Notes under the pieces: model-generated | Told to the model about the DNA's origin: nothing | The model's database searches: none | What the model saw: only the letters and a program-made list of their open reading frames with translations | Shown here: positions 26,519 to 35,248 of the stretch, one piece after another | Position numbering within the stretch: position 1 is the first letter of the stretch | How the letters are laid out: each line of letters opens with the position of its first letter | Translations under genes and position numbers: made by a program | Assembly: GCF_016798225.1 (NCBI RefSeq) | Contig: NZ_JAEUYX010000003.1 | Span: 102,550-166,549, forward strand | Reading direction: 5' to 3' | DNA: 64,000 nucleotides | Source: Anaerococcus sp. mt242 | GTDB lineage: Bacteria; Bacillota; Clostridia; Tissierellales; Peptoniphilaceae

Positions 26519-28946
26519 GAAAAATTTTCCGATTTTCATCTCACTTTTGATTGTCAGTTTATTTTTTACTGTGGTTTTTTATTATGGTTATATAAATAAA
26601 CAAGCCAACTATGGATATGCCATGTCAAACAATTTTTATCATGCTGAGATTAAGGATGAGTTATCAAATGAAGAAGTAGAAAAACTAAGGTCTATTGAAG
26701 ATATCAAATTAATTGGAAAAATGTCACTTAATCCAGATAATGCTAAATATAATAATGATTTACTTGTCATTAATTATCAGGATGAAGCAATAAATGAAAT
26801 GAGAGAGTATTCAAGACTTCAAAAAGGAAGATTTGCTGAAAAAGAAGATGAAATTTTATTATCAGAGAGTTTTGTAAAGAAAAATGGTATTAATTTAGGT
26901 GATGAAATAAAATTTGAAATAGGCAAGAGATTTATAGATGGTGAAGAAATAGGTCCTACTAGTGCAAATACTGATAAGGAGAAATTTAAAAAAGATTCTG
27001 CTAAATCTTTTACTGTAGTAGGAGTTTATGGGGACGTTTATAACAAATATAGTAAATTAAATTTTGCTTTAGGATTACAAGAAAAGATGTCATCCTTTAA
27101 AACATATGTGAAGTTTGATTCATTTGAGGAAGCTTATAAAAATAAAGAAAATATTCAGTCAGATATAAATAATAAATTAGGTAAGTATGTAGAACTAGAA
27201 TTTTCTGATGGCTTAATAAATTATTACGGTATAGAAAGGGATCCTTTACAAAATATTATGAGTAAAGCGGTTATCGTATTATCTATACTCGGATGTATAG
27301 TCGTCTTTGTTTTTTTTATAAAAAACATCTTTTGGGTTTGGGGTCTTCGAAAAATTAGAGAGCTATCTATATATAAATCTATAGGGTCAACTAATGGTCA
27401 AATTTATTTGATGCTTTTAAAGGAAGGTTTAATTATATCAGCCATTCCAATACTTTTAGGTCACATAGCTGGTTTTTCCTTTATATATTATTTGTATAGT
27501 AATATACAAAAAGGTGAGGGAGTAAGTGCCTTTGAAGTAGTAAAATTTAATCCGTTATTAAGTTTAGCTATACTATTTGTTTCTTTTATAATTGTTGCCT
27601 TGGCTATAAAATCTCCTGCAAAAAAGATTTCTAAAATCAACATTATAGATGGTATTAGAGGAAATATAGATTTTTCCAAGTATAAGAAAAAGAAGAAACA
27701 GAACTTATGGCAAGAACTAAGAATTAACAATTTGGCTTCAATAAAATCACAAAGATATATTTCAGCTATTGGAATTCTTATCATTTCAGTATTTGTAATT
27801 GTAATAGGAATTTCAAATTATCTTAGAGACTATTCGTATTATGATAATGGATATAACTTTTCTGTATATTATAATAGTGATAAGTATGAAGTGCCATCAG
27901 TACTAAAAGAGATTGATGAAAAAATTTCTAATGAAAAATCCTATATTTCTAAAAAGAAATATGTAATAGTTGAAAATAATAAAGAATTTTCAAAAGAAGC
28001 TAGGAATGCAGGATTAGATAAAGAGGCTGAAAAAAATATTGAAAAATATAATGCGGAAGGAATGGATGGTTTTTTAATAGCCTTAGAAGAAGATGATTTA
28101 AAAGAGCTTGGAGGAAAAAAGGGAGAATTTCTAATTTATAATATGATCCAAGAAGATTCTTCCATACCTATATCTAAGGCAAAGAAAATTCCGTATTTTG
28201 AAAATCCAACAAGTCTTGATATAAGTATTGGAGATGATTATCAAAAAAATATTAAGATTTCAAAATCAATAAAAGACTTGGGAAAATTTAATTCCAAAAC
28301 CATGCCTTTCGATGTGAAAATCTATACCGATTTTGATACATTTTTCAATCTAATGGAGGATGCAGGCGATGAAAAATATAGAAATTATCCTTATACATTG
28401 AATATGAAAATAAATGACTCTGAAGCAAAAGATACACAAGATTATGCGGAAACATTAATTAGGGGACAAATTTTACCTGAAGATAGATTTAATATTACTG
28501 TATGGGAAGAGCTAGAAAAGAAAGAATTTGAAAGTCTACAAGACCTAATGAAAATTGTGTTAGGTATAGGATTAATAATATTGGTTTTAAATATTACAAA
28601 TGGATATTCATCTATAAATCTAAGCTTGATGAGTAGAAAAAAAGAAATAGGAAGCCTTTATTCTTGTGGAATGGATTTGGATGAACTTAAAAAGGTTTAT
28701 GAAAAGGAATATATAAATGAACAGATAAAATCATTACTTATAGTTGTATTGACCAGTATAGGTATAATGTTTATAATTTCTATATTCTCATCGAGATTAA
28801 CTTTTTTAAGTTTACTTAATTATTATGATTACAAAATTTTCCTAGGATTTTCGATAGTAGTGTATTGTATAAACTTATTAATTTACCACTTCTCTTTAAA
28901 GAGAATCTTAGATAGACCGACAATTGATTTAATTAGAACCATATAA
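26511..28946 (+). CDS. FtsX-domain ABC permease of the peptide-resistance module
   Basis: The 811-residue protein has a membrane helix near the N-terminus (about 6-26), a large extracellular domain (about 27-245), three helices with FtsX sequence (about 250-370, ending KSPAKKISKINIIDGIRG), a helix at about 420-440, a second extracellular domain (to about 675) and three final helices. This is a duplicated FtsX layout rather than the ten-helix BceB with one big loop, closer to two-loop resistance exporters. The ATPase, kinase and regulator precede it. Likely role: release of membrane-active peptides, or signalling of their presence. Confidence 0.85.
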   Translation: MNKKNFPIFISLLIVSLFFTVVFYYGYINKQANYGYAMSNNFYHAEIKDELSNEEVEKLRSIEDIKLIGKMSLNPDNAKYNNDLLVINYQDEAINEMREYSRLQKGRFAEKEDEILLSESFVKKNGINLGDEIKFEIGKRFIDGEEIGPTSANTDKEKFKKDSAKSFTVVGVYGDVYNKYSKLNFALGLQEKMSSFKTYVKFDSFEEAYKNKENIQSDINNKLGKYVELEFSDGLINYYGIERDPLQNIMSKAVIVLSILGCIVVFVFFIKNIFWVWGLRKIRELSIYKSIGSTNGQIYLMLLKEGLIISAIPILLGHIAGFSFIYYLYSNIQKGEGVSAFEVVKFNPLLSLAILFVSFIIVALAIKSPAKKISKINIIDGIRGNIDFSKYKKKKKQNLWQELRINNLASIKSQRYISAIGILIISVFVIVIGISNYLRDYSYYDNGYNFSVYYNSDKYEVPSVLKEIDEKISNEKSYISKKKYVIVENNKEFSKEARNAGLDKEAEKNIEKYNAEGMDGFLIALEEDDLKELGGKKGEFLIYNMIQEDSSIPISKAKKIPYFENPTSLDISIGDDYQKNIKISKSIKDLGKFNSKTMPFDVKIYTDFDTFFNLMEDAGDEKYRNYPYTLNMKINDSEAKDTQDYAETLIRGQILPEDRFNITVWEELEKKEFESLQDLMKIVLGIGLIILVLNITNGYSSINLSLMSRKKEIGSLYSCGMDLDELKKVYEKEYINEQIKSLLIVVLTSIGIMFIISIFSSRLTFLSLLNYYDYKIFLGFSIVVYCINLLIYHFSLKRILDRPTIDLIRTI

Positions 28947-28972
28947 TTATTTTTTAGAATCATAAAAATAAA

Positions 28973-29150
28973 AAAGGTTTCGAAATCTTTGCAATATTTA
29001 TATTTGGTATGAAAAATCAACAAAAGCATTGAGAAGAATACTATTTGAACAATTTTAGTATGTACTAATTTATCTTTATAAGACCAAGATTAATTAGTTT
29101 CCAATAAGCCTAATTGCAGCTTCGAAATAGGCTAAGTATACCCTAAATTT
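28973..29150 (+). pseudogene. decayed fragment of a BAAT-type hydrolase gene
   Basis: From 28973 the DNA reads KGFEIFAIFIFGMKNQQ and then, through frameshifts and stops, EQF, LIYLYKTK, ISLIAASK. It follows codons 104-160 of the intact hydrolase at 17516-18541 with the same order and many identical bases. No start or end remains. It is a relic of a duplicated or second transferred copy. Confidence 0.7.
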
Positions 29151-29164
29151 ATTTATATAAATAT

Positions 29165-29193
29165 TTGACACTGACAAAAAATTGGTATAAGAT
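29165..29193 (+). promoter_or_regulatory. promoter of the metY leader transcript
   Basis: TTGACA (29165-29170) has two possible -10 boxes: TATAAG at 29186 (15-base spacing) or TAAGAT at 29188 (17-base spacing). It lies about 30 bases upstream of the leader ORF and 330 bases upstream of metY, with a terminator in between. Confidence 0.65.
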
Positions 29194-29223
29194 ACTTACA
29201 AATATAAAAACAAGGAGGCTATT

Positions 29224-29316
29224 ATGTACTGCATTAATTCAAATAACAAAATGATGATGGGTATGATGCACATGATGGATTCATGGGCAGGCTTTCTTGT
29301 ACCCAAAAATCGTTAG
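29224..29316 (+). CDS. methionine-rich leader peptide upstream of metY
   Basis: ATG 29224 follows a very strong AAGGAGG site (29212-29218). The 30-residue product reads MYCINSNNKMMMGMMHMMDS and then WAGFLVPKNR: eight Met in the first 18 residues. A strong terminator (29334-29360) starts 17 bases after the stop, and a competing hairpin (CCCAAAA 29302-29308 with TTTTGGG 29317-29323) spans the stop codon. Next in line is metY, a methionine-pathway gene. The layout is that of an amino-acid attenuator in which ribosome stalling on Met codons would relieve termination. This is inferred; no antiterminator has been proven. Confidence 0.65.
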   Translation: MYCINSNNKMMMGMMHMMDSWAGFLVPKNR

Positions 29317-29333
29317 TTTTGGGATTAGACTAC

Positions 29334-29360
29334 GAGGAGCCTTGCGGCTCCTCTTTTTTT
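29334..29360 (+). terminator. attenuator/terminator between Met-rich leader and metY
   Basis: A perfect 8-bp GC-rich stem (29334-29341 with 29346-29353) with loop TTGC and seven T residues. Between it and metY a second short ATG frame (29379-29453, GGAG upstream, 24 codons) and an AAGGAG/CTCCTT hairpin (29399-29441) are present; their role is unclear. Confidence 0.9.
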
Positions 29361-29523
29361 TATGGATTGGAGTTTGTTATGAAATATAAAAAAATTCTAA
29401 GGAGCTTCAGATCCACCCTTTGGGATGAACGAATGTATCTCCTTATTATTTAAAAAATCAGAAGAAATGCACATTTATTATAAATATTAAAAGGTAAATT
29501 TTAAATTTAAGGAGAAAATTATC

Positions 29524-30816
29524 ATGACCAAAGAAATTAACCAAGCAAAATTTGAAACTCTAGCATTACACATTGGACAAGAAGAAGCAGATCCAACTAC
29601 AGGAGCTCGTGCAGTTCCTATATATCAAACAACTTCATATGTTTTTAAAGATACTAATCAAGCCCAAGGACGCTTTGCTCTAACAGATGCAGGAAACATA
29701 TATGGTAGATTAACAAACCCAACTGAAGATGTTTTAGAAAAACGACTTGCAGTATTAGAAGGTGGGAGTTCTGCTTTAGCTGTTGCAAGTGGTGCAGCTG
29801 CTACAGCTTATGTTTTTCAAGCCCTCGCTCAAAAAGGGGACCATATTGTATCAGCAGAAACTATTTATGGAGGAACCTATAACTATTTACGCCATACATT
29901 TCCTAACTACGGGGTAGATACTACTTTTGTAGACCCATCTAAAGTAGAAAACTTTGAGGCAGCTATAAAAGAAAATACAAAACTAATATTTATAGAAACT
30001 TTAGGTAATCCAAATTCTAATATAATAGATATTGATAAGGTTGCTGAAATTGCTCATAAGCATAATATTCCTCTAGTTATTGATAGTACTTTTGCTACAC
30101 CTTATTTGATTCGTCCTATAGATCATGGAGCTGATGTAGTAATCCACTCAGCTACAAAATTTATTGGAGGACACGGAACAACCCTAGGTGGCATCATTGT
30201 AGAAAATGGAACTTTTGATTATGCATCAAGTGGAAAATTTAAAAACCTATCTGAGCCTAACGATTCCTACCACGGAGTATCCTTTACAGAAGCAGCAGCT
30301 CAAGGACCACTAACAACATATATACGAGCAATCCTACTTAGAGATACAGGAGCATCTATATCACCATTTAATGCGTTTTTATTACTGCAAGGAGTAGAAA
30401 CTCTTTCATTAAGAGTAGAACGCCATGTAGAAAATGCGCTAAAAGTGGTGGAATACTTAGATAATCACGAAAAAGTTACAAAGATAAACCACCCATCATT
30501 AAAAGACCATCCTGACCATGAGCTATACAAAGAATATTTTCCAAATGGGGCAGGAAGTATCTTTACTTTTGATGTAAAAGGTGGCGAAGAAGATGCCCGT
30601 GCATTTATAGATAATCTAAAAATATTTTCAAACCTAGCCAACGTAGCCGACGTAAAAAGCTTAGTAATTCACCCAGCGACTACAACTCACTCCCAATTAA
30701 ATGATGAAGAATTAGAAAGCCAAGGTATAGGAAAGGCAACAGTACGTTTATCGATTGGGACTGAGCATATTGATGATATTATAGGGGATATAGAACAAGC
30801 CTTTGATGCTATTTAA
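29524..30816 (+). CDS. metY: O-acetylhomoserine aminocarboxypropyltransferase/sulfhydrylase
   Basis: The 430-residue protein is a full-length Cys/Met-metabolism PLP enzyme: YGRLTNPTEDVLEKRLAVLE at the N-terminus, IDSTFATP, the PLP Lys in IHSATKFIGGHGT, and the C-terminal VKSLVIHPATTTHSQL that characterises the group. It converts O-acetylhomoserine and sulfide (or methanethiol) to homocysteine (or methionine) in the cytosol. ATG 29524 has AAGGAG upstream. Regulation is probably by the leader at 29224-29360. No S-box or T-box was recognised upstream. Confidence 0.95.
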   Translation: MTKEINQAKFETLALHIGQEEADPTTGARAVPIYQTTSYVFKDTNQAQGRFALTDAGNIYGRLTNPTEDVLEKRLAVLEGGSSALAVASGAAATAYVFQALAQKGDHIVSAETIYGGTYNYLRHTFPNYGVDTTFVDPSKVENFEAAIKENTKLIFIETLGNPNSNIIDIDKVAEIAHKHNIPLVIDSTFATPYLIRPIDHGADVVIHSATKFIGGHGTTLGGIIVENGTFDYASSGKFKNLSEPNDSYHGVSFTEAAAQGPLTTYIRAILLRDTGASISPFNAFLLLQGVETLSLRVERHVENALKVVEYLDNHEKVTKINHPSLKDHPDHELYKEYFPNGAGSIFTFDVKGGEEDARAFIDNLKIFSNLANVADVKSLVIHPATTTHSQLNDEELESQGIGKATVRLSIGTEHIDDIIGDIEQAFDAI

Positions 30817-30849
30817 AATTTAAAGATTTATCAATTAAAAATATAAACA

Positions 30850-30892
30850 ATATCCGACTTTATATCTATGTAAAATAGTCGGGTATTTTTTA
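30850..30892 (+). terminator. Rho-independent terminator of metY
   Basis: Stem 30850-30859 with 30877-30886 (one T-G pair) and a following T-rich run, 34 bases after the metY stop. Confidence 0.82.
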
Positions 30893-30904
30893 TTTTTAAA
30901 TAAT

Positions 30905-30954
30905 TTGATATATATCGAGTATCGATATATAATATAAGTATCGATACTCGATAT
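30905..30954 (+). promoter_or_regulatory. promoter with 15-bp inverted-repeat operator (PadR)
   Basis: TTGATA (30905-30910), a 17-base spacer and TATAAT (30928-30933) form a near-ideal promoter. Two perfect 15-bp arms, ATATCGAGTATCGAT (30912-30926) and its reverse complement (30940-30954), enclose the -10 box. The operon encodes a PadR repressor, so binding of a PadR dimer here would block polymerase directly. Confidence 0.88.
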
Positions 30955-30971
30955 TTAAAGGAGGTTTATAG

Positions 30972-32195
30972 ATGTTTAAATTAAGATATTTAACTTACTC
31001 AAACTTTGGCTTAATAGAGAAATGGTATGAAGATATGGCAAAAAAGGGTTGGAAAATAGAGAAAATACCTCTTCCTTTTATTCATAAGTTTAAAAAATCT
31101 AAAGCAGAGGATATAGACTATAGGATATCTTTGGCACAAAATGAAAGCTACTTTTCATCATTTACTAAAAACGAGCTTTATGACTTTGACAAGATGTCTG
31201 AAGGGCTTGGTTGGAAGTTAGTAGATAGATCTTTTAATATGAACCTATATAAATTAGAAAAAGGTGCAGCTGAATCTCTTTATAATGATGATGTGGAAGA
31301 ATTAAAAATTCTAAATAAGGGAATAAAGGGTGAGCTAATTACGCTTATTTTAACAGGACTTGTTTTATTACTCAATTTCTTTTTTATGAGTGCAAGTTTT
31401 CATTCTCCTGAGATATTTTATTCTAACTTGATACTATTTTTGTATCCTGCGAGTATATTATTTTTAATTTTTGCTGGGTTATCAATAATAGATAATATTT
31501 CTTTTAGAAATAAGAATAAAAATGTGAAACATATGCAAGATATTAAATTTTCAAAAATTTCTTATTCAAAAACTTATCTTGCAATATTAATCTTAGGATT
31601 TACTTTACTAATTATTGGAATTGTTAGTAATTTAATATCTAGTTCATTAGATAATAATAAATTTTTCCTAATAAGTTTAATACCAATTTTACTTGCTATA
31701 ATTATTTTTATTTCAATAAAAAAGATAAAGCAAACAAACTTTAAGACAAAAAGTAAAAAGATAATAATGATTCTATCAGTAGCTTTTATAACTATAATCT
31801 CAGCTTTCATTACTAGCTATAGTCTATCTTTTATACCGGAAAGCTATGAAAGTATTGATACATCTGAAGAAGTTCCACTTAATAAAAGTTTGCTGACAAA
31901 AAGTCACACAATTTATAATAATAAAGATTTAGATTTACAGGTGGAGAAAATTGTGGCTCAAAATAATGATTTAGCTAGTACTTTATTTGATAGAGAAGTA
32001 AAAAATGCTAAAAATCATCCATATGATTCAGATTTAGTTAAAAATATAAGTGGTGATTTTCCTTACAAAAAGACTTACACCCTAGCATATGAAAATGCCT
32101 ATATAGTATTAGATAATCAAACAGTTTTAAAAGTGATGGGTGATATTAATAATAAAAAAATACAAGTAGCTTTAGAAAAACTCTTAGGAGATTAG
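30972..32195 (+). CDS. DUF2812-domain membrane protein
   Basis: 407 residues. The N-terminal 95 residues form the DUF2812 domain (FKLRYLTYSNFGLIEKWYED, MAKKGWKIEKI, SEGLGWKLVDRSFNMNLYK), followed by five or six membrane helices (about 115-290) and an extracellular C-terminal domain. DUF2812 genes nearly always pair with a PadR gene, which follows two bases downstream here. AAAGGAGG precedes ATG 30972. The family is thought to act in PadR-controlled envelope responses; the mechanism is unknown. Confidence 0.85.
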   Translation: MFKLRYLTYSNFGLIEKWYEDMAKKGWKIEKIPLPFIHKFKKSKAEDIDYRISLAQNESYFSSFTKNELYDFDKMSEGLGWKLVDRSFNMNLYKLEKGAAESLYNDDVEELKILNKGIKGELITLILTGLVLLLNFFFMSASFHSPEIFYSNLILFLYPASILFLIFAGLSIIDNISFRNKNKNVKHMQDIKFSKISYSKTYLAILILGFTLLIIGIVSNLISSSLDNNKFFLISLIPILLAIIIFISIKKIKQTNFKTKSKKIIMILSVAFITIISAFITSYSLSFIPESYESIDTSEEVPLNKSLLTKSHTIYNNKDLDLQVEKIVAQNNDLASTLFDREVKNAKNHPYDSDLVKNISGDFPYKKTYTLAYENAYIVLDNQTVLKVMGDINNKKIQVALEKLLGD

Positions 32196-32197
32196 AA

Positions 32198-32518
32198 ATG
32201 GCTAGAGATCAATTTCAAACACTAACTGAGCCGATGTATTTTACTCTCTTGGCCCTAGGAGAAGTTAGAAATGGAGCTGAAATAACTTCCTGGGTTAATG
32301 AAATTACAGAGGGCAGAATAAAGTTAGCACCTGGCACCTTGTATGCTTTATTAGCCCAATTTTTAGAAAATGATTTGATAATTAGGATTCAAACTGATAA
32401 GAAAGGTAAGTATTATATTCTTACTGATGAAGGAAAAGAGTTGTTATCTTCAGAAGTTGAAAGATTAAGATTTTTAATTGATAATTATGATAATTATTTT
32501 AATAAATCAAATTATTAG
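32198..32518 (+). CDS. PadR-family transcriptional repressor
   Basis: A 106-residue protein with the PadR winged helix (MYFTLLALGEVRNGAEITSW, KLAPGTLYALLAQFLENDLI, YILTDEGKELL). The C-terminus is short, as in the PadR-s2 group. It is co-transcribed with DUF2812 and probably binds the inverted repeat at 30912-30954. Confidence 0.92.
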   Translation: MARDQFQTLTEPMYFTLLALGEVRNGAEITSWVNEITEGRIKLAPGTLYALLAQFLENDLIIRIQTDKKGKYYILTDEGKELLSSEVERLRFLIDNYDNYFNKSNY

Positions 32519-32569
32519 ATAATAAAATTCTTTTTGTTATAAAATTATAGTTAATAAAAGATTGCCTTT

Positions 32570-32626
32570 AGCACCTATATATGAGCAGACTCCTCAGGGG
32601 TCAGCTAAAAATGTAGGTGCTTTTTT
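32570..32626 (+). terminator. compound terminator hairpin
   Basis: Outer stem GCACCTA (32571-32577) with TAGGTGC (32614-32620) encloses an inner hairpin GACTCC/GGGGTC (32588-32602); TTTTTT follows. The outer arms match the shorter terminators at 18968, 20180 and 35134. Confidence 0.7.
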
Positions 32627-32657
32627 AGCTGTCTAATAAAAAATATTTTAACGAGTA

Positions 32658-32695
32658 TTGACAAAATCAATGCTGTTATTATATACTTATAACAG
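32658..32695 (+). promoter_or_regulatory. promoter and operator of the GntR/ABC operon
   Basis: TTGACA (32658-32663) and TATACT (32682-32687) are 18 bases apart. CTGTTAT (32673-32679) and ATAACAG (32689-32695) form an inverted repeat across the -10 box, a likely GntR operator. Another AACAG half site occurs just before the gene. Confidence 0.75.
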
Positions 32696-32726
32696 TTAAA
32701 ACATAAATAACAGCAGGAAGTGAAAT

Positions 32727-33107
32727 ATGGATATACAAATTAACAATTCTAGTGATGATCCAATATATTTGCAAATTAAAAATCAAATCAAAGCACAAAT
32801 TATTTCTGGACACCTTGATGTTGATGAGCAGCTACCTTCAATAAGGTTTTTAGCTAAAGAGTTAAGAATAAGTATGCTAACAGCCAAAAGGGCCTATGAT
32901 GAATTGGAAGCTGATGGATTTATTAATTCTGTTCAAGGTAAAGGGAATTTTGTAGCAAGTCAGAATAAGGAGCTTATACGTGAGGAATACTTAAAGAAAA
33001 TTGAAGCAAATCTACAAAATATAATTGAGCTTGCAGAAATTGCAGATATATCGGTTGATGAATTGATAACTATGTTAAAAAGCTATGTGGAGGGAGAATA
33101 TGACTAA
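32727..33107 (+). CDS. GntR-family regulator, YtrA type
   Basis: A 126-residue protein with the GntR winged helix (IYLQIKNQIKAQIISGHLDV, QLPSIRFLAKELRISMLTAK, ELEADGFINSVQGKGNFVA) and only a short helical tail, the mark of the YtrA subfamily. YtrA regulators repress ABC transporter genes in the same operon, as expected here. Confidence 0.93.
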   Translation: MDIQINNSSDDPIYLQIKNQIKAQIISGHLDVDEQLPSIRFLAKELRISMLTAKRAYDELEADGFINSVQGKGNFVASQNKELIREEYLKKIEANLQNIIELAEIADISVDELITMLKSYVEGEYD

Positions 33108-33951
33108 CTATGCTATTGAAACTGATGACCTAGTAAAAGAATTTGACGGATTTAAATTAGGACCGATAGATATTTCCATTCCTAAAGGAACAATAGTTGG
33201 ATATATCGGTCAAAATGGATCTGGAAAAAGTACAACTATAAAGCTATTATTGGGCCTATTAAATAAAGATGCTGGCAGTATAAAGATACTTGATAGCTCA
33301 GATTATAATACTACTCAAATAAAGGATAAGCTTGGTGTCGTATTTGATGATTTATTATTTCCTGGAGAGATGACAGCAGTAGATGTTGAAAGATTTTGTT
33401 CTAAAGTTTATTCAAAATGGAATAAAATTAAATTTGACCAGTTAATAAATGATTTTTCCTTAGATACAAAAAAATATATAAAAAATTACTCCAGGGGTAT
33501 GAGAATGAAGCTTTCTCTAGCTGTAGCATTGTCCCATGATGCTGAAATTCTTATATTAGATGAGCCAACAAGTGGATTAGATCCTATTGTTAGGGAAGAG
33601 ATACTAGATTTACTCTTAGATTTTATGCAAGATGAAAATCATACAATATTAATTTCATCACATATTTTATCAGACTTAGAGAAGATAGCTGACTATATAG
33701 CCTTTATACATAACGGTAAAGTTTTATTTTTTGAAAGAAAGGATCAATTAGAAGAAAAGTATGCAATTTGCAGTTTATCTGATAAGGAAGTAGAAAATAT
33801 TGATCAAAAAGCTATTATAGGAAAAAGAACTCACTCTTTTGGCCAAGAACTTCTCGTTAAAAGAAATCTTATTCCAAAAGGAATTGCATTAGAAAAACCA
33901 TCAATTGAAAAAATTATGATATATTTTGCAAAAGGAGAAGATAAGAAATGA
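33100..33951 (+). CDS. ABC transporter ATP-binding protein (YtrB-like)
   Basis: 283 residues from ATG 33100, which has GGAGGGAG upstream and overlaps the end of the GntR gene by eight bases; ATG 33085 would lie over that site. Walker A (GYIGQNGSGKSTTIK), signature (NYSRGMRMKLSLAVAL), Walker B (ILILDEPTSGLDPI) and H-loop (SSHILSD) are intact. Confidence 0.92.
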   Translation: MTNYAIETDDLVKEFDGFKLGPIDISIPKGTIVGYIGQNGSGKSTTIKLLLGLLNKDAGSIKILDSSDYNTTQIKDKLGVVFDDLLFPGEMTAVDVERFCSKVYSKWNKIKFDQLINDFSLDTKKYIKNYSRGMRMKLSLAVALSHDAEILILDEPTSGLDPIVREEILDLLLDFMQDENHTILISSHILSDLEKIADYIAFIHNGKVLFFERKDQLEEKYAICSLSDKEVENIDQKAIIGKRTHSFGQELLVKRNLIPKGIALEKPSIEKIMIYFAKGEDKK

Positions 33952-34577
33952 TTGCTCTAATTATGAAGGATATAGCTAGCTTAAGAAAAACTCTAATGTT
34001 ATCACTTTTACTATGCTTGGGACTAAGCGTTTATGCGATATATAGCGAGACTTTAATTATGATTCCACTTTTATGTGCATTTATGCCTCTAACTTTAAAT
34101 GCTATTGCTTTTGGATCCGAATTTCAGTCTGGTTTTGACCAATTTGCATTTTCATTGCCAATTGAAAAAAGAAGCTATGTATTTAGTAAATTATTTTTTC
34201 CCTTTGTTTTTGCTTTGTTAGCATCAATTGTAGTATTTGTATTTTTGATGATTGAAAATAATCTAGGGCTTGATAAAATAATTTTGCTATCAATTATTAC
34301 ATTTGTATTGGTTAATACATTACCTGCTATTCAGTTAATATTTGTCTTAAAGTTTGGATCGGAAAAAGGAAGACTTATATCTGCTGTAACATTTTTTATA
34401 ATATTTGCCCTATCTAATTTATTGAAAGAAGAATTAGGTTTTTTAGAAAAATTAGCTAATATTTTTAGTAAGTATTCTTTTACAGGCATATCTTTGCTTA
34501 TAATTCTTGTTCTTCTTATAATATTTGGCATTGCAGTAAAAATATCGGTTAATATTATGCAGAAAAAAGAGTATTAG
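33948..34577 (+). CDS. ABC-2 type permease
   Basis: 209 residues with six hydrophobic segments and the motif FDQFAFSLPIEKRSYVFSKL, typical of permeases paired with YtrA-controlled ATPases. It overlaps the ATPase gene by four bases. The transport substrate is unknown; related systems respond to cell-wall active compounds. Confidence 0.88.
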   Translation: MIALIMKDIASLRKTLMLSLLLCLGLSVYAIYSETLIMIPLLCAFMPLTLNAIAFGSEFQSGFDQFAFSLPIEKRSYVFSKLFFPFVFALLASIVVFVFLMIENNLGLDKIILLSIITFVLVNTLPAIQLIFVLKFGSEKGRLISAVTFFIIFALSNLLKEELGFLEKLANIFSKYSFTGISLLIILVLLIIFGIAVKISVNIMQKKEY

Positions 34578-34615
34578 TAAGCATATAAAGATTAAACTTA
34601 CTAAGGAACTACATT

Positions 34616-34993
34616 ATGGAAAAACAATTTATCTATATGGCTGCTACATTGCTACTGATTTTAGGATTATTGGATTTAGGTCGAAGTTATATATTTAAAG
34701 ATAAAACTGATTATACTACAGGCGAAGTAGTATCTTTTTGGCAACCTAATCCTGAAGCGGTAAAGAAAGGAAACTCAAAATGGGCGCATTTTAAATACAC
34801 AATAAGTGGCAAAATTTATAAATCAAGCAATATGATACAAGTACCTCTAAGTACAAAAATAGGAGATAAAAGAAAAATTAAATATAGCAAAGAGAATCCA
34901 GAAAAGATATATGATTTTTCTATAAAAAGAGCGCTTGTACTATGCATAGCTTCTATAGTGTTGTTTATTATCGGTAAATTTGATTTAGTATAA
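34616..34993 (+). CDS. DUF3592-like membrane protein
   Basis: 125 residues: a hydrophobic N-terminal helix, a middle beta-type section (GEVVSFWQPN, HFKYTISGKIYKSSN, IGDKRKIKYSKENPEKI) and a C-terminal helix. The middle follows the DUF3592 pattern of small extracytoplasmic domains. It lies 38 bases after the permease and may be in that operon. Function unknown. Confidence 0.7.
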   Translation: MEKQFIYMAATLLLILGLLDLGRSYIFKDKTDYTTGEVVSFWQPNPEAVKKGNSKWAHFKYTISGKIYKSSNMIQVPLSTKIGDKRKIKYSKENPEKIYDFSIKRALVLCIASIVLFIIGKFDLV

Positions 34994-35008
34994 TGGAGGA
35001 TATCAGAT

Positions 35009-35098
35009 ATGAACAAAATACCAACAGAATTAGTTTATCTCTTAATAGCTATACCAATAATAAGATTAATATATTTAAAGTTAAAAAAGAAAAAATAA
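35009..35098 (+). CDS. 29-residue single-helix membrane peptide
   Basis: ATG 35009 follows GGAGG at a normal distance and encodes a short hydrophobic helix ending in a Lys-rich tail (LKLKKKKK-like). It lies 15 bases after the DUF3592-like gene. Its small size makes it uncertain, but the ribosome binding site is good. Confidence 0.5.
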   Translation: MNKIPTELVYLLIAIPIIRLIYLKLKKKK

Positions 35099-35133
35099 TA
35101 TTAAATGTAAAATAAATCTTTAAGTATAAATTA

Positions 35134-35165
35134 AAGCATCTATCAAATGGATAGATGCTTTTTTA
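35134..35165 (+). terminator. Rho-independent terminator
   Basis: A perfect 11-bp stem (35134-35144 with 35150-35160) and a T run end the 32.7-35.1 kb operon. Confidence 0.92.
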
Positions 35166-35248
35166 GTCTTAAAAGGAGTATAAGATATTAACATAGATTA
35201 TAAAAATAAAAGATAAAGATATTGCTAAGGACTGAAAGGATATATGAC

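Noticed and set aside
29317..29523. SAM riboswitch or T-box before metY
   Set aside because: No S-box core and no T-box TGG-type sequence was recognisable; the short hairpins seen are explained as terminator and local structure.
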